Origin: Areca catechu
Lineage: Eukaryota > Streptophyta > Magnoliopsida > Arecales > Arecaceae
DNA: 64,000 nt
Reading direction: 5' to 3'
NCBI GenBank assembly: GCA_021397845.1
Contig: CM038052.1
Span: forward strand, 34,084,449-34,148,448
The first letter of the stretch is position 1. Every line of letters begins with the position of its first letter. The notes under the pieces were generated by a model. It saw nothing but the letters and a program-made list of their open reading frames with translations. It was not told where the DNA came from and ran no database searches. Shown piece after piece: positions 45,641 through 55,732 of the stretch. Position numbers and translations under genes: made by a program.

Positions 45641-47143
45641 TGTTGCCCAGAAATGGAGCCCAAGAGGGAGGGTGAATTGGGTCTTTTAAAAAACTTAAGA
45701 CAATAATGAGAGGGACTAGTGGTGCTTGTGAACAATGATGAATTCAATGCAAGATATTTAAAGTGGTAGCAATAATTAAAGAGCAAGAGATGAAGAGAGC
45801 AATCACACACAAACACAAGGTCTATAGTGGTTCGGTGCAAACCTAGCACCTACATCCACTCCCCAAGCCATCCTTGGAAATTTCACTATAATCCAAACTA
45901 GATTACAGTTGACTTGTTTTTCATAAGGATCACAAGTCAAAACCTAAGTTGGTTTTATCACTTAGGCTTACCAACAAACCTTAACACTTGTTTTTGTCTT
46001 TGGGCTCACAAGTTAACCCTTGTTAGTTTTATCCCTTTGGCTCACCAACAAACCACAATAACCTTTTTTCAAGACACCCTTGAAAGCAATGTCAAATCAC
46101 AATAAAAATAGATATACAATTTAAAACTAAAACAAACTCTCTTCAAGAGTAGATTGGAATCTTTGAAGCTCAAGTGGATGCTTTGTCTTCACTCTTCCTT
46201 GAAATCTCCTTCAAAGTGCCTTTTTTGGAATGAAGTAAGGATGAGCTTGTAGGCTTTTCAAGGAATCAAATTATAAGAGGCTTTTGATGTGAAGTATTTG
46301 AGAGAATATTGGCTTTTTGGCTTTTGAGCATACTTGATACACTTCAATATACTTCCTTGTTTTTAAAATGAGGTTGGTAGAGGTTAAATACACTAAGAAC
46401 CTTCCAAAAAATGGTTTGTGACCATTGGTACCTCGGAAATAGCCGTTTGGAGCTTGAAAAGCAAGTTCTGCAAGCCAGAAAAATAGATCCGTTAGAGCTG
46501 TCAGGCTGCAAGTGTCGACACTTGGCTGTCAGGTGTCGACACTTGCCTGTCAGGTGTCGACACTTGCCTGTCAGGTGTCGACACTTGCCTGTCAAGTGTC
46601 GACACTTGATCTCTGGGTGTCGACACTTGAACTTTCAAGTGTCGACACTTGATGCACAGGTGTCGACACTTGACACAAAAATCCTTAAATTACAAAGTTC
46701 TGTATTTTCAAAGTTCTCAGGCCTTAAGTCGACACTTGGCTATCAAGTATCGACACTTGGTGTCAACACTTGGTTGTAGGTGTCGACACTTGGCATGCCA
46801 AATGTTTTTGTCTATGCCAAATGCTGAAGTGTCGATACTTAACTGTCCAGGTGTCGACACTTGAGACTGAAAAATCTCAGATTCATGTGTAAATACCTCG
46901 AAAACATAAATATAATTCTTGAAAACATAAACCCATAATATTTAAACATTTTTATGCCCTTTTTTAATGAAGAGGATGTCCGGATTCGTGAGAATTGCTC
47001 CATGTCATTACGTGCCATAAACCATAAGTTTTTGAGATTTTGAGGTACATTCTTCCTGAAAACTCACAACTTGAAATCCTCATTAGTATACAATATGCAC
47101 TCAATGTTTTGTTATTCATCAAAATCATAGGGTGGAGCCAACA
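45641..47143 (-). repeat. 3' LTR of the SIRE-like element (left), with palindrome array B
   Basis: 1503 bp. On the coding strand it starts TGTTGGCTCCACCC and ends CATTTCTGGGCAACA. It is 43 bp longer than the right LTR, mostly because of two extra 21-bp palindrome units. Confidence 0.93.
46508..46863. repeat. Palindrome array B in the left SIRE-like LTR
   Basis: About 13 copies of (A/G)(A/G)GTGTCGACACTTG. The first block has exact 21-bp spacing at 46531, 46552, 46573 and 46594. A more spaced block lies at 46728-46863. The array is in U3 on the coding strand. Confidence 0.95.
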
Positions 47144-47157
47144 ATCTCCCCCTTTTT
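47144..47157 (-). other. Polypurine tract of the SIRE-like element
   Basis: The coding strand reads AAAAAGGGGGAGAT directly before TGTTGGCTCC. Similar G-rich tracts recur at about 47276, 47404 and 47442. Confidence 0.85.
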
Positions 47158-47879
47158 GATGATGACAAAATCTTGAGTAAAAAGGCAATACATTTCAAAC
47201 TTTAACTATTATAATTTATGAATATGAATTTAAGTCCATAAGAGAGGCAAAAACTTCATAGTTAGGAAGAATCAATCTCCCCCTTAATTAGATACTTCTT
47301 ATTAAGGTAAACTTCAAAGATTCTTACAAGGTAAAAAATCAACACAATCAATACAATTTCTTAACAAATTTATGAATTAACACTTTATGAATTAACACCT
47401 TTTTCTCCCCCTTTTTGTCAATCATTAGAAAGGGGAATAACCTCCCCCTCACAATGAGCATGGAGACAAAAGAGAATCAAATAAGATGGATATCAGAGCC
47501 AAAATTATACCAATATAAAAGAATATCAGAGCTAAAAAATATACCAAGATAAAAGAGTATCAGAGCCAAAAAATAGTAAATTGAACCATTCAAACATAAA
47601 TAATGAGCACTGAACTGAAATATATATATAATAGATAAGTTTTCAGTACAAAATTTGCTGAGCCATCAGCAAGAGCTGAAACATACAGATATCATCAAAG
47701 TCATATAAATATCAGACATACAACATATGAGCTATAACAGTCATCTATGAGGCTAATCCTCATCAGATGGAACCTCAAGACTGAATGGAGCACAGCTCCT
47801 AGATCTAGTGGCTAATGCCCTAGGAGGTGCTAAAGCTCGATGACTCCTAGTGCGGCCGGAAGGACCAAAGGCGGGTACA
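47158..47879 (-). other. 3' untranslated region of the SIRE-like element, LTR-proximal part
   Basis: No env-like ORF seen. It has three further PPT-like tracts and repeated ATATCAGAGC(C/T)AAAA words at 47490-47580. Confidence 0.6.
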
Positions 47880-49647
47880 TGGTGCAGGCACCAGACTCAG
47901 AAGAAGACTTCAGAGCTCCATCTGGATCTCTGATTAACCTTGCCTGAAGAATTAGGGTTTTTGGTTTGTAATAAGGGTTGACTTGATCAACTCAATTTTA
48001 GCTTGAGTCTGTATTACCTGCATTTTTATTTTGGTTGAGTCATGTTGACTCAGTAGTGGACTAGGGCTTCAACCTGGGGTGTTACATTTTCTCCCAAGGC
48101 CAAGCAAGTGGGCGCCACACTCCCAGCCACACTCCCAGCCATAAGCCTGAGTCCAGGGGGTGCCACATCTCCATCCAGCAGGCTTGGTCCCCACACCACA
48201 GATAGCAGCTCCCTTCTCTCATGCGCCAATTGAGGAGAAATCCACCAGGGGTCCACAAATCAAGGGGGCAGCCCAAGACATTCCCAAAAGAACCAAACTA
48301 TGAAAGGGAAGAAATTCTCTTGGAGAGAACTTCAAAGAGGCGCCCATTACCTGCCAAAAATACTCAAAACAAAGTTAGAAAGAGCCATAACTTGGGGAGA
48401 AAGAAAAGGAGGTATCCAAAAAAAGGGTTGAGCCATGGAAGAAAGGAGATTTCTCTTGAAGAGCAAGGTTAGGAGGCGCCCTAATCATTCCAACTAAAGC
48501 CAGATATAAAAGGAAACAAATTTTCTCTTGGAGGGCAAGGTTAAGAGGCGCCCAAGCACTTCCAGATAAGGCCAAGCATAGAAGGAAAAAAATAATTTTC
48601 TTGGAGATCAAGACAAGGAGGCGCCACCCACTTTCCTTTTATGAAGCCTCAATCATCTTTGGAATTATTTGGCCGGCCATATGAGTAGGGATTGATCCTA
48701 CAATCCTAATTTGAAGATCCCCTCCTTTAGTCCCACATGGGAAGATGTAAAACCCTACCCTCTTGTAATGTCCTATAAATTAAAACCCCTTTGTAAGTTC
48801 TAATGAAGGAGATGAATGAAACCAAATTTTTTTTGTGAGCAAACTTTGTGTTTTCTCTCTTCCGCACTTGCATCCAGGTGTTGAGCTCCATGAGGGAGTA
48901 AATTCGAGTTCCCCAGGAACCTTGAGGAGGTGTGAGATCTCCAAAAGCCCAAACCCTAGGTTAGCCACTTCTCCTCCAAAACCCTAGCCACCCACCATCC
49001 ACTTCAATCCACCAAACCCTAGCCTATTCCACCTCCCACGGCCTCTCTCTCCAAGTCCAGGCCGACCACCAGCATCCAGCTACAGTCCGGGTACTTCAGA
49101 TCCAAAGCTCTTTCCAGAGGGAGTCGAATCAGCCTTCAAGAGAATCCGGATCTCAGCGACATCAGCCTTCAAGTTCTTCGAACTGGTAAATCCTTCCCTG
49201 AGTCTCTGAATCCATCACTTGTTTTTCTTCTTCCCAGATCTTGAGTCCAGGAGAAGCCGACCCAGCCACAAGACCCGTATTGGAGGATCCATTGCGAAGA
49301 TAGCCGAATCTGAGGATCCAACAATCTGCTCGAGAGAGTTCTTCCACCCAAATTCTGTGAGATCACTGTTTGGTCGGTAAACCATCTCTTCTCTTTATTT
49401 CTGTCCTGTTGAAAGTTCAGAGCGAAACCCTAGGTCTGGGAGTTTCTCAACCCCCAGCGATCCGTTACTTCTGAACTACTCTGATAACTTAGCTTCTTCT
49501 AAATTGTGCTTTCAATCCTTACCTAGTTTCCATCAACTTAGTTTAACTTTACTTTGAGTCGAAGCCAATTTCTGAAATATAAAAAAAAAAAAGAATTAAT
49601 TTTAATTTTACTTCCGCATACGCTTCTTTGTTCTTTGTTCTACATCA
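47880..49647 (+). repeat. 5' LTR of the chromovirus derivative
   Basis: TGGTGCAGGCACCAG ... TTGTTCTACATCA. TATA-like CCTATAAATTAAA at about 48772. GGAGGCGCC-type words recur in U3 (48330-48630). Confidence 0.93.
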
Positions 49648-49650
49648 TTT

Positions 49651-49724
49651 TGGTATCAGAGCTTTCGTCCTGCATCATTTTTGGTATCAGAGCTTTCGTT
49701 CTGCATCATTTTTGGTATCAGAGC
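49651..49724 (+). repeat. Triplicated primer-binding site (initiator Met tRNA type)
   Basis: TGGTATCAGAGC occurs at 49651-49662, 49682-49693 and 49713-49724, exactly 31 bp apart. The spacers carry TTTCGT(C/T)CTGCATCA, whose CATCA copies the LTR end. The related element at 27959 has one PBS. Confidence 0.95.
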
Positions 49725-50612
49725 CCTGTCTAGGGTTTCTGTTTGATTGCTTGTTTGAGTCTCTCTCTTTTTACTTTGTCTGCTCGAAGTAGACTCCCCA
49801 GGATGTCCGGTCCTAGGAACGAAGCGAGGTGCAAACCTCCTCTTCCCATTTCACGGGGTGTTCCTAGGGCGTGTAGGAGATCCGTTGGGTTACAACTTCG
49901 TAGCAGGAATTGTAAACGGGGAAGTACTCTGTTTTCAGCCCGTAATTACCCTGTTGCAAGAATTATTTCTCACTGCAGGTAACTCCAAATTTTGTGATTT
50001 TTATTTTTCTGAAACCAGTATAATTGAAACTATTTTACATAATTTCTTGTGATTTATTGGTTTCCGTGGGATTTCTGAGGATTAAATTACTGCAACTCTA
50101 TTTTTATATTTCTGCAATTCAATTATTTTTGAGTGATCATCTCTTAATTCATCTTAAGGGCATTTGAGCATCTAAGATAAGGGGAGGAGTTGATAACCTC
50201 TCCTTAGCCCAAAACCACCACCCACTCATTCGAACCTAAGCCTTTAATCTTAAAATTAATTAGACCTAATTTGCCCTAGTGGGCTAGGGACATCAACAAG
50301 TCGGGTCTAGGCTAGTGTTGAGTCAGTTTGTCTAGTTACTCTGTGTGTGCTTTGTACTCAGTGTCTAGAATGATGGTTCAGGGATTCCATCCCGAAGGGC
50401 TTGTGTGCTGGTCCGCTTACTTGGCCAATCTCTGATTGGTGTCTAGGATTGGCATCTAGGGACCTAACACTCCCCTTACACCTGCCTGGCTGAGTCCCGA
50501 GTTACTACAGGCTAGCTTGCCAATCTTATTGGGCATCTAGTTTGGGCTCTAGGTCTAGTTTGCCCGTAGTCGTTTCAGTCGAGTCTCACTTGGTGTGTTT
50601 GCTTGCATCATC
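49725..50612 (+). other. Leader of the chromovirus derivative
   Basis: Untranslated region before the ORF. 50160-50600 is homologous to the leader of the minus-strand chromovirus at about 26800-27090. Confidence 0.7.
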
Positions 50613-52253
50613 ATGTCTACCCGGAATGGAGTACCCTACCATCCTGGTCAAACCCAACCTGATTTAGAGGCCATGGTTAGAGCTCTTACTGAAAGTATGA
50701 ACAAATTGAGTCAGAATATGAATGAGAATTTTACCCAGCTTAGGGATCGAGTCCAAGTAGTTGAGAAACGTAGATATCAAAATTGGACCCCTGATCCAAA
50801 ATTTAATAGGCCCCGACCTCACCCATGCCAAGAGCCTAGGAGGACCTTATACCGTGATCCCGAGCATAACCTTAGGAAGCCTAACCATGATATCTATAGT
50901 GTGGATCGTGTCTATGAGAGGTCCTTACAATATTCTAGACCAGTCACTCAACAACCCAAGTCTTCTAGATCAAACCATTTAGATCCACACCCATGCCCAA
51001 GTAAGGTCTCTACTAGCTTGAAACCCAGTGTGACCCAGGTTCCTATATCGCAAGAATGTTGGTTTTGTGGAGAAAGAGGCCATAAATCTAGTCAGTGCCC
51101 ATGCATAGGACTGGCTTGTGCACAGCTAAGTGGTAAGAATCCTAAGGATGACATTAATGAGGGAGAACCCAAGCCTACCAATGAAGAAGAAAGGTTAGGT
51201 ATGACAAGCCCAGAATCAGTTGACCCGATTACCACTGACCTGAAACCCATTAAAGATGGCATCGAGGAAGTATATGATGCTGGCTTGAGTCTAGTTGATA
51301 AATATGAGGGGGAAGAACTTGAAGAATGTGACATCGATACTATTGGTTCCTTACCTGAGGAGACCTTGGAGAGCAACCAAGTGGTAGGACCTAGTTCTGA
51401 AATTCAAGAGATTTGTGAGAATCAGGTTCCTTTAGTCAAATACCCCCAGGAAGAACTCATAGTGTTAGCCCGAGCTATCAGTTCATACCCTCTAATGACA
51501 GTCATTCCCCAAGTAACAATTGAAGATCTTTGCACTGAACTGTTTAAGTTTGCCCACCCTATGGTAGATCCTCTCCTTAGGATGACTGAATCAAGCCTCT
51601 TACAATTGGACCTTGTCCCATGCCCAGCCACTAAGGTCTCTCCCGTAATCTCAGTTGAACATCCTTGTCTTGAGCGGATTGATTCACCCAGTCCTGTAGA
51701 AGTCCTCCTTATGGCCCCAGACCCCTTCCTTCGCATGACTGACCTACCCTTCTATAGAGTATACCTTTCCGCACCCATAGGTCAAATTTTAAGTCTTGAG
51801 GTCATCATCCATAGGCCCTCCCATGAATCATTCTCTAATCCAGTTCTTGAGAAAGTGGATCATTATTTGCTTAGAGAACAAACCTTAACTATTGCAATCA
51901 CATGTCCTAGGCTACTTCCCGAACCATCTCTTGATCCATTCCTAGGAGTAGCAAACTTTTCCTTTCGTAAGGATGACCAGTTGACACTCATAGATCACCA
52001 TTCAAACCTTCAGGTCACCACCTTTAGTCAACAGGTAATTCGAGACTCCACCTCATATCTCCTCCCTTTCTCTAGGACTTCCAATGCTTCTTACACCATC
52101 CAAGTATACTTTGTCGAAGCCTTTAGAGTGAACCACGTGTCAGAACCTATTAGGTTTGCCACCTACTTCTGGAAGACCTTATGGCACCTACTAGGCATCT
52201 ATAATAAGTTTTCATGCTCTGCATGCCCTCCTCCGACCCAAGGTCAAACCTAG
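50613..52253 (+). CDS. Gag-like ORF of the chromovirus derivative (546 aa, novel middle part)
   Basis: Open from ATG at 50613 (MSTRNGVPYHPGQTQ) to TAG at 52251-52253. The N-terminus matches the chromovirus Gag start at 26710. A degraded DRVYERSLQYSR follows where the capsid domain ended, so the capsid core is gone. A perfect zinc knuckle CWFCGERGHKSSQC is at about residues 149-162. An acidic segment (IEEVYDAGLSLVDKYEGEE) and VKYPQEEL match the protease-RT linker of the related element. Residues of about 285-505 have no family I know and hold three DP(L/F)L(R/G)-type repeats. The end (FATYFWKTLWHLLGIYNKFS) is a diverged integrase core piece. Function unknown; it may serve as an RNA-binding Gag substitute. 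Confidence 0.75.
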   Translation: MSTRNGVPYHPGQTQPDLEAMVRALTESMNKLSQNMNENFTQLRDRVQVVEKRRYQNWTPDPKFNRPRPHPCQEPRRTLYRDPEHNLRKPNHDIYSVDRVYERSLQYSRPVTQQPKSSRSNHLDPHPCPSKVSTSLKPSVTQVPISQECWFCGERGHKSSQCPCIGLACAQLSGKNPKDDINEGEPKPTNEEERLGMTSPESVDPITTDLKPIKDGIEEVYDAGLSLVDKYEGEELEECDIDTIGSLPEETLESNQVVGPSSEIQEICENQVPLVKYPQEELIVLARAISSYPLMTVIPQVTIEDLCTELFKFAHPMVDPLLRMTESSLLQLDLVPCPATKVSPVISVEHPCLERIDSPSPVEVLLMAPDPFLRMTDLPFYRVYLSAPIGQILSLEVIIHRPSHESFSNPVLEKVDHYLLREQTLTIAITCPRLLPEPSLDPFLGVANFSFRKDDQLTLIDHHSNLQVTTFSQQVIRDSTSYLLPFSRTSNASYTIQVYFVEAFRVNHVSEPIRFATYFWKTLWHLLGIYNKFSCSACPPPTQGQT

Positions 52254-52447
52254 AGAGCCTTAGTTTGTTAGGTTTAGACCAAGGGTTCCTTTGTAATAAA
52301 GTCCATTCTTTAGGAATGCGTCGTCAATCTAGTTTAGTTTTCTTGACCATTTACTAGGCTTTGGCTCAGATTTTGGTTTGATTGAGAGCACCAGGAATTG
52401 AGATTTATATTTTGTCCAGGACTGAAATTGCATTCAATGTTTCGATC
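52254..52447 (+). other. Degraded integrase core between the two frames
   Basis: Short stretch without open frame, where the related element encodes the integrase core after NGQTEV. Confidence 0.55.
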
Positions 52448-53230
52448 AATAGGTCTATAGGCTAGAGTCCCTTTGAAATTGTTCATGGATACAAGCCTCA
52501 CACACCACTTGATCTGATTTCACTATTAGCCCACACACACAAGTCTCTTGATGCACTTGCAAAGCATGTAAAGGACTTGCATAAAGAAATTCATACCAAA
52601 ATAACTTTAAGTAATGAAACTTATAAGAAGTTGGCTGATTCTCAAAGACGAGTCAAAACTTTTGTTGAGAGAGACTATGTAATGATTAGGTTAAGGCCTG
52701 AACGGTTTCCTCCTGGAACCGTTAAAAAGTTACATGCTAGAGGAGCTGGACCATTTAGAGTGGTGAAGAGAGTAGGATCCAATGCCTATGTGCTCGAGTT
52801 ACCTCCAGAACTAGGCATTAGCTCCACTTTCAACATTACAGACCTAGTAGAGTATAGAGAGCCAGCTGTGATTCCCAGTGAGGCTTTTGAACCTAATCCT
52901 GCTCTTGAGAGTGAACCTGACCCTGTGTGTCCACCAACAAACTGGCCTGTGAGGAAAGAGCAGATTGAAAAGATCCTGGATGATCAGGTTATCTCTACTC
53001 GTAATCGAGGATACCAAAGATACCTGGTCCGCTGGCAAGGAAGGCCAGATTCTGATGACTCTTGGATCTCCAGAGAAGAATTACAAGAATTGGATCCAGA
53101 CCTCTTGGAGAGATACCAGAGCCAACTTGATCCATACTCGACAGGGTCGAGTTCCTCCCATCCTGGGAGAATTGGTGCGGGCACCAGACTCAGAAGAAGA
53201 CTTCAGAGCTCCATCTGGATCTCTGATTAA
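52448..53230 (+). pseudogene. Integrase C-terminal domain plus chromodomain
   Basis: Reads SINRSIG, an in-frame TAG at 52463-52465, then SPFEIVHGYKPHTPLDL and an uninterrupted 255-codon frame to 53230. It has the C-terminal DNA-binding part (HARGAGPFRVVKRVGSNAYV) and a full chromodomain (ILDDQVISTRNRGYQRYLVR, then WQGRPDSDDSWI). The frame runs through the PPT (53155-53172) into the 3' LTR, as in the related element at 21908. There is no good ATG at its start, so independent translation is doubtful. Confidence 0.85.
53155..53172 (+). other. Polypurine-tract region of the chromovirus derivative
   Basis: CTCCCATCCTGGGAGAAT abuts the 3' LTR and matches the corresponding tract of the element at 20674. 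Confidence 0.65.
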
Positions 53231-54940
53231 CCTTGCCCGAAGAATTAGGGTTTTTGGCTTGAAATAAGGGTTGACTTGATCAACTCAATTTTAGCTTGAG
53301 TCTGTATTACCTGCATTTTTATTTTGGTTGAGTCATGTTGACTCAGTAGTGGACTAGGGCTTCAACCTGGGGTGTTACATTTTCTCCCAAGGCCAAGCAA
53401 GTGGGCGCCACACTCCCAGCCACATTCCCAGCCATACGCCTGAGTCCAGGGGGTGCCATATCTCCATCCAGCAGGCTTTGGTCCCCACACCACAGATAGC
53501 AGCTCCCTTCTCTCATGCGCCAATTGAGAAGAAATCCACCAGGGGTCCACAAATCAAGGGGGCAGCCCAAGACATTCCCAAAAGAACCAAACTATGAAAG
53601 GGAAGAAATTCTCTTGGAGAGAACTTCAAGGAGGCGCCCATTACCTGCCAAAAATACTCAAAACAAAGTTAGAAAGAGCCATAACTTGGGGAGAAAGAAA
53701 AGGAGGTATCCAAAAAAAGGGTTAAGCCATGGAAGGAAGGAGATTTCTCTTGAAGAGCAAGGTTAGGAGGCGCCCTAATCATTCCAACTAAAGCTAGATA
53801 TAAAAGGAAACAAATTTTCTCTTGGAGGGCAAGGTTAAGAGGCGCCCAAGCACTTCCAGATAAGGCCAAGCATAGAAGGAAAAAAATAATTTTCTTGGAG
53901 GTCAAGACAAGGAGGCGCCACCCACTTTCCTTTTATGAAGCCTCAATCATCTTTGGAATTATTTGGCCGGCCATATGAGTAGGGATTGATCCTACAATCC
54001 TAATTTGAAGATCCCCTCCTTTAGTCCCACATGGGAAGATGTAAAACCCTACCCTCTTGTAATGTCCTATAAATTAAAACCCCTTTGTAAGTTCTAATGA
54101 AGGAGATGAATGAAACCAAATTTTTTTTGTGAGCAAACTTTGTGTTTTCTCTCTTCCGTACTTGCATCCAGGTGTTGAGCTCCGTGAGGGAGTAAATCCG
54201 GGTTCCCCAGGAACCTTGAGGAGGTGTGAGATCTCCAAAAGCCCAAACCCTAGGTTAGCCACTTCTCCTCCAAAACCCTAGCCGCCCACCATCCACTTCA
54301 ATCCACCAAATCCTAGCCTATTCCACCTCCCACGGCCTCTCTCTCCAAGTCCAGGCCGACCACCAGCATCCAGCTACAGTCCGGGTACTTCAGATCCAAA
54401 GCTCTTTCCAGAGGGAGTCGAATCAGCCTTCAAGAGAATCCGGATCTCAGCGACATCAGCCTTCAAGTTCTTCGAACTGGTAAATCCTTCCCTGAGTCTC
54501 TGAATCCATCACTTGTTTTTCTTCTTCCCAGATCTTGAGTCCAGGAGAAGCCGACCCAGCCACAAGACCCGTATTGGAGGATCCATTGCGAAGATAGCCG
54601 AATTCGAGGATCCAACAATCTGCTCGAGAGAGTTCTTCCACCCAAATTCTGTGAGATCACTGTTTGGTCGGTAAACCATCTCTTCTCTTTATTTCTGTCC
54701 TGTTGAAAGTTCAGAGCGAAACCCTAGGTCTGGGAGTTTCTCAACCCCCAGCGATCCGTTACTTCTGAACTACTATGATAACTTAGCTTCTTCTAAATTG
54801 TGCTTTCAATCCTTACCTAGCTTCCATCAACTTAGTTTAACTTTACTTTGAGTCGAAGCCAATTTCTGAAATATAAAAAAAAAAAGAATTAATTTTAATT
54901 TTACTTCCGCATACGCTTCTTTGTTCTTTGTTCTACATCA
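53173..54940 (+). repeat. 3' LTR of the chromovirus derivative
   Basis: Same length as the 5' LTR. It starts TGGTGCGGGCACCAG. The first 58 bases also encode the end of the integrase frame. Confidence 0.93.
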
Positions 54941-55255
54941 CACAGTTGCAAGAAATCAGTGGGGGAAAGAAAATTACAAAACCCTCGGTCGGCCTTTTTA
55001 AAAATAGTTTCTGTTTCGCAAGTGTCGACACTTAGAATGTGTCAAGTGTCGACACTTGGTCAGGTGTCGACACTTGACAATTTCCAAGTGTCGACACTTG
55101 GCCAAAAAATTGAGAAAATCCAAAAATTTTTGAAAAATAGGAAATGTTTTGATCAGGTTTTGGGGGCTTTAATCAAGAGGTTTTGAGCTCTAGGATTTAG
55201 GTATAATTAAAACTAAGAGAGTTCTAGGAGAATGGATCAATGACACCTAACTCTC
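54941..55255 (-). other. SIRE-like 3' region between RNase H and nested chromovirus
   Basis: Non-coding. Holds palindrome array C (55019-55100). Confidence 0.7.
55019..55100. repeat. Palindrome array C in the SIRE-like 3' region
   Basis: Four copies (AAGTGTCGACACTTA, CAAGTGTCGACACTTG, AGGTGTCGACACTTG, CAAGTGTCGACACTTG) between RNase H and the PPT, outside the LTRs. Confidence 0.93.
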
Positions 55256-55732
55256 TTCTAATCAGACAGAACCTATCCTCACTCAAAGGCTTGGTAAACA
55301 CATCTGCTAACTGATCATCAGTACATACAAAATCAAGAATAACATTAGAGTTTTGTACATGATCTCTTATGGAAATGATGTCTTATTTCAATGTGTTTAC
55401 TTCTTGAATGTTGCACAGGATTTTTAGATAGATTGATTGCACTAGTATGTCACATCTTATGGGTATCTTAGTTAGTTTAATGCCAAAATCTTCGAGTTGT
55501 TGTTTGATCCAGAGGACTTGAGCATAACAGCTTCCAGCTGCTATATATTCGGCTTCCACCGTAGATAAAGCAACTGAGTTCTGTTTCTTGCTACTCCAAG
55601 AGATCAAATTTACTCCAAGAAACTGACAGGTTCCACTAGTACTTTTACGATCAAGTTTACACCCAGCAAAGTCAGCATCAGAATAAGCAATCAATTCAAA
55701 TAAAGAATCTTTAGAGTACCATAAACCAATTT
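55256..55732 (-). pseudogene. SIRE-like RNase H (C-terminal end of pol)
   Basis: AYSDADFAGCKLDRKSTSGT, LISWSSKKQNSVALST and EAEYIAAGSC give copia RNase H. A frameshifted tail reads HIEIRHHF and DQLADVFTKPLSEDR. It is separated from RT by the insertion at 55733-57440. Confidence 0.88.

Larger units (their letters stand above)
47880..54940 (+). mobile_element. Chromovirus derivative lacking RT and RNase H, with a long novel ORF
   Basis: 7.06 kb, + strand. LTRs 47880-49647 and 53173-54940 are both 1768 bp and differ at roughly 25 sites by eye (about 98.5% identity). Internal part is only 3.5 kb: three tandem PBS copies, a leader homologous to the young chromovirus, a 546-aa ORF, and an integrase C-terminus with chromodomain reading into the LTR. 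No capsid core, protease, RT or RNase H is seen. The flanks GTACA and CACAG do not match, so no target duplication is visible. Confidence 0.9.

Noticed and set aside
46411..46779. Frame with Cys-Arg-His-Leu heptad repeats (CRHLPVR)
   Set aside because: It is only the translation of the 21-bp palindrome units (7 codons each) inside an LTR. Similar frames appear on both strands and at 62592-62918.
46508..46863. CRISPR-like pattern of palindromic repeats with spacers
   Set aside because: Repeats are 14-16 bp with short spacers that are themselves repeated. They lie inside plant LTRs, and no cas genes or prokaryotic context exist.
48050..49366. Minus-strand frames in the chromovirus-derivative LTR, repeated at 53343-54660
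   Set aside because: LTR sequence on the non-coding strand. The duplicates come from LTR identity.
49651..49724. Possible tRNA gene pieces (TGGTATCAGAGC)
   Set aside because: Only the 12-base tRNA 3'-end complement is present and no cloverleaf can be formed. It is the primer-binding site.
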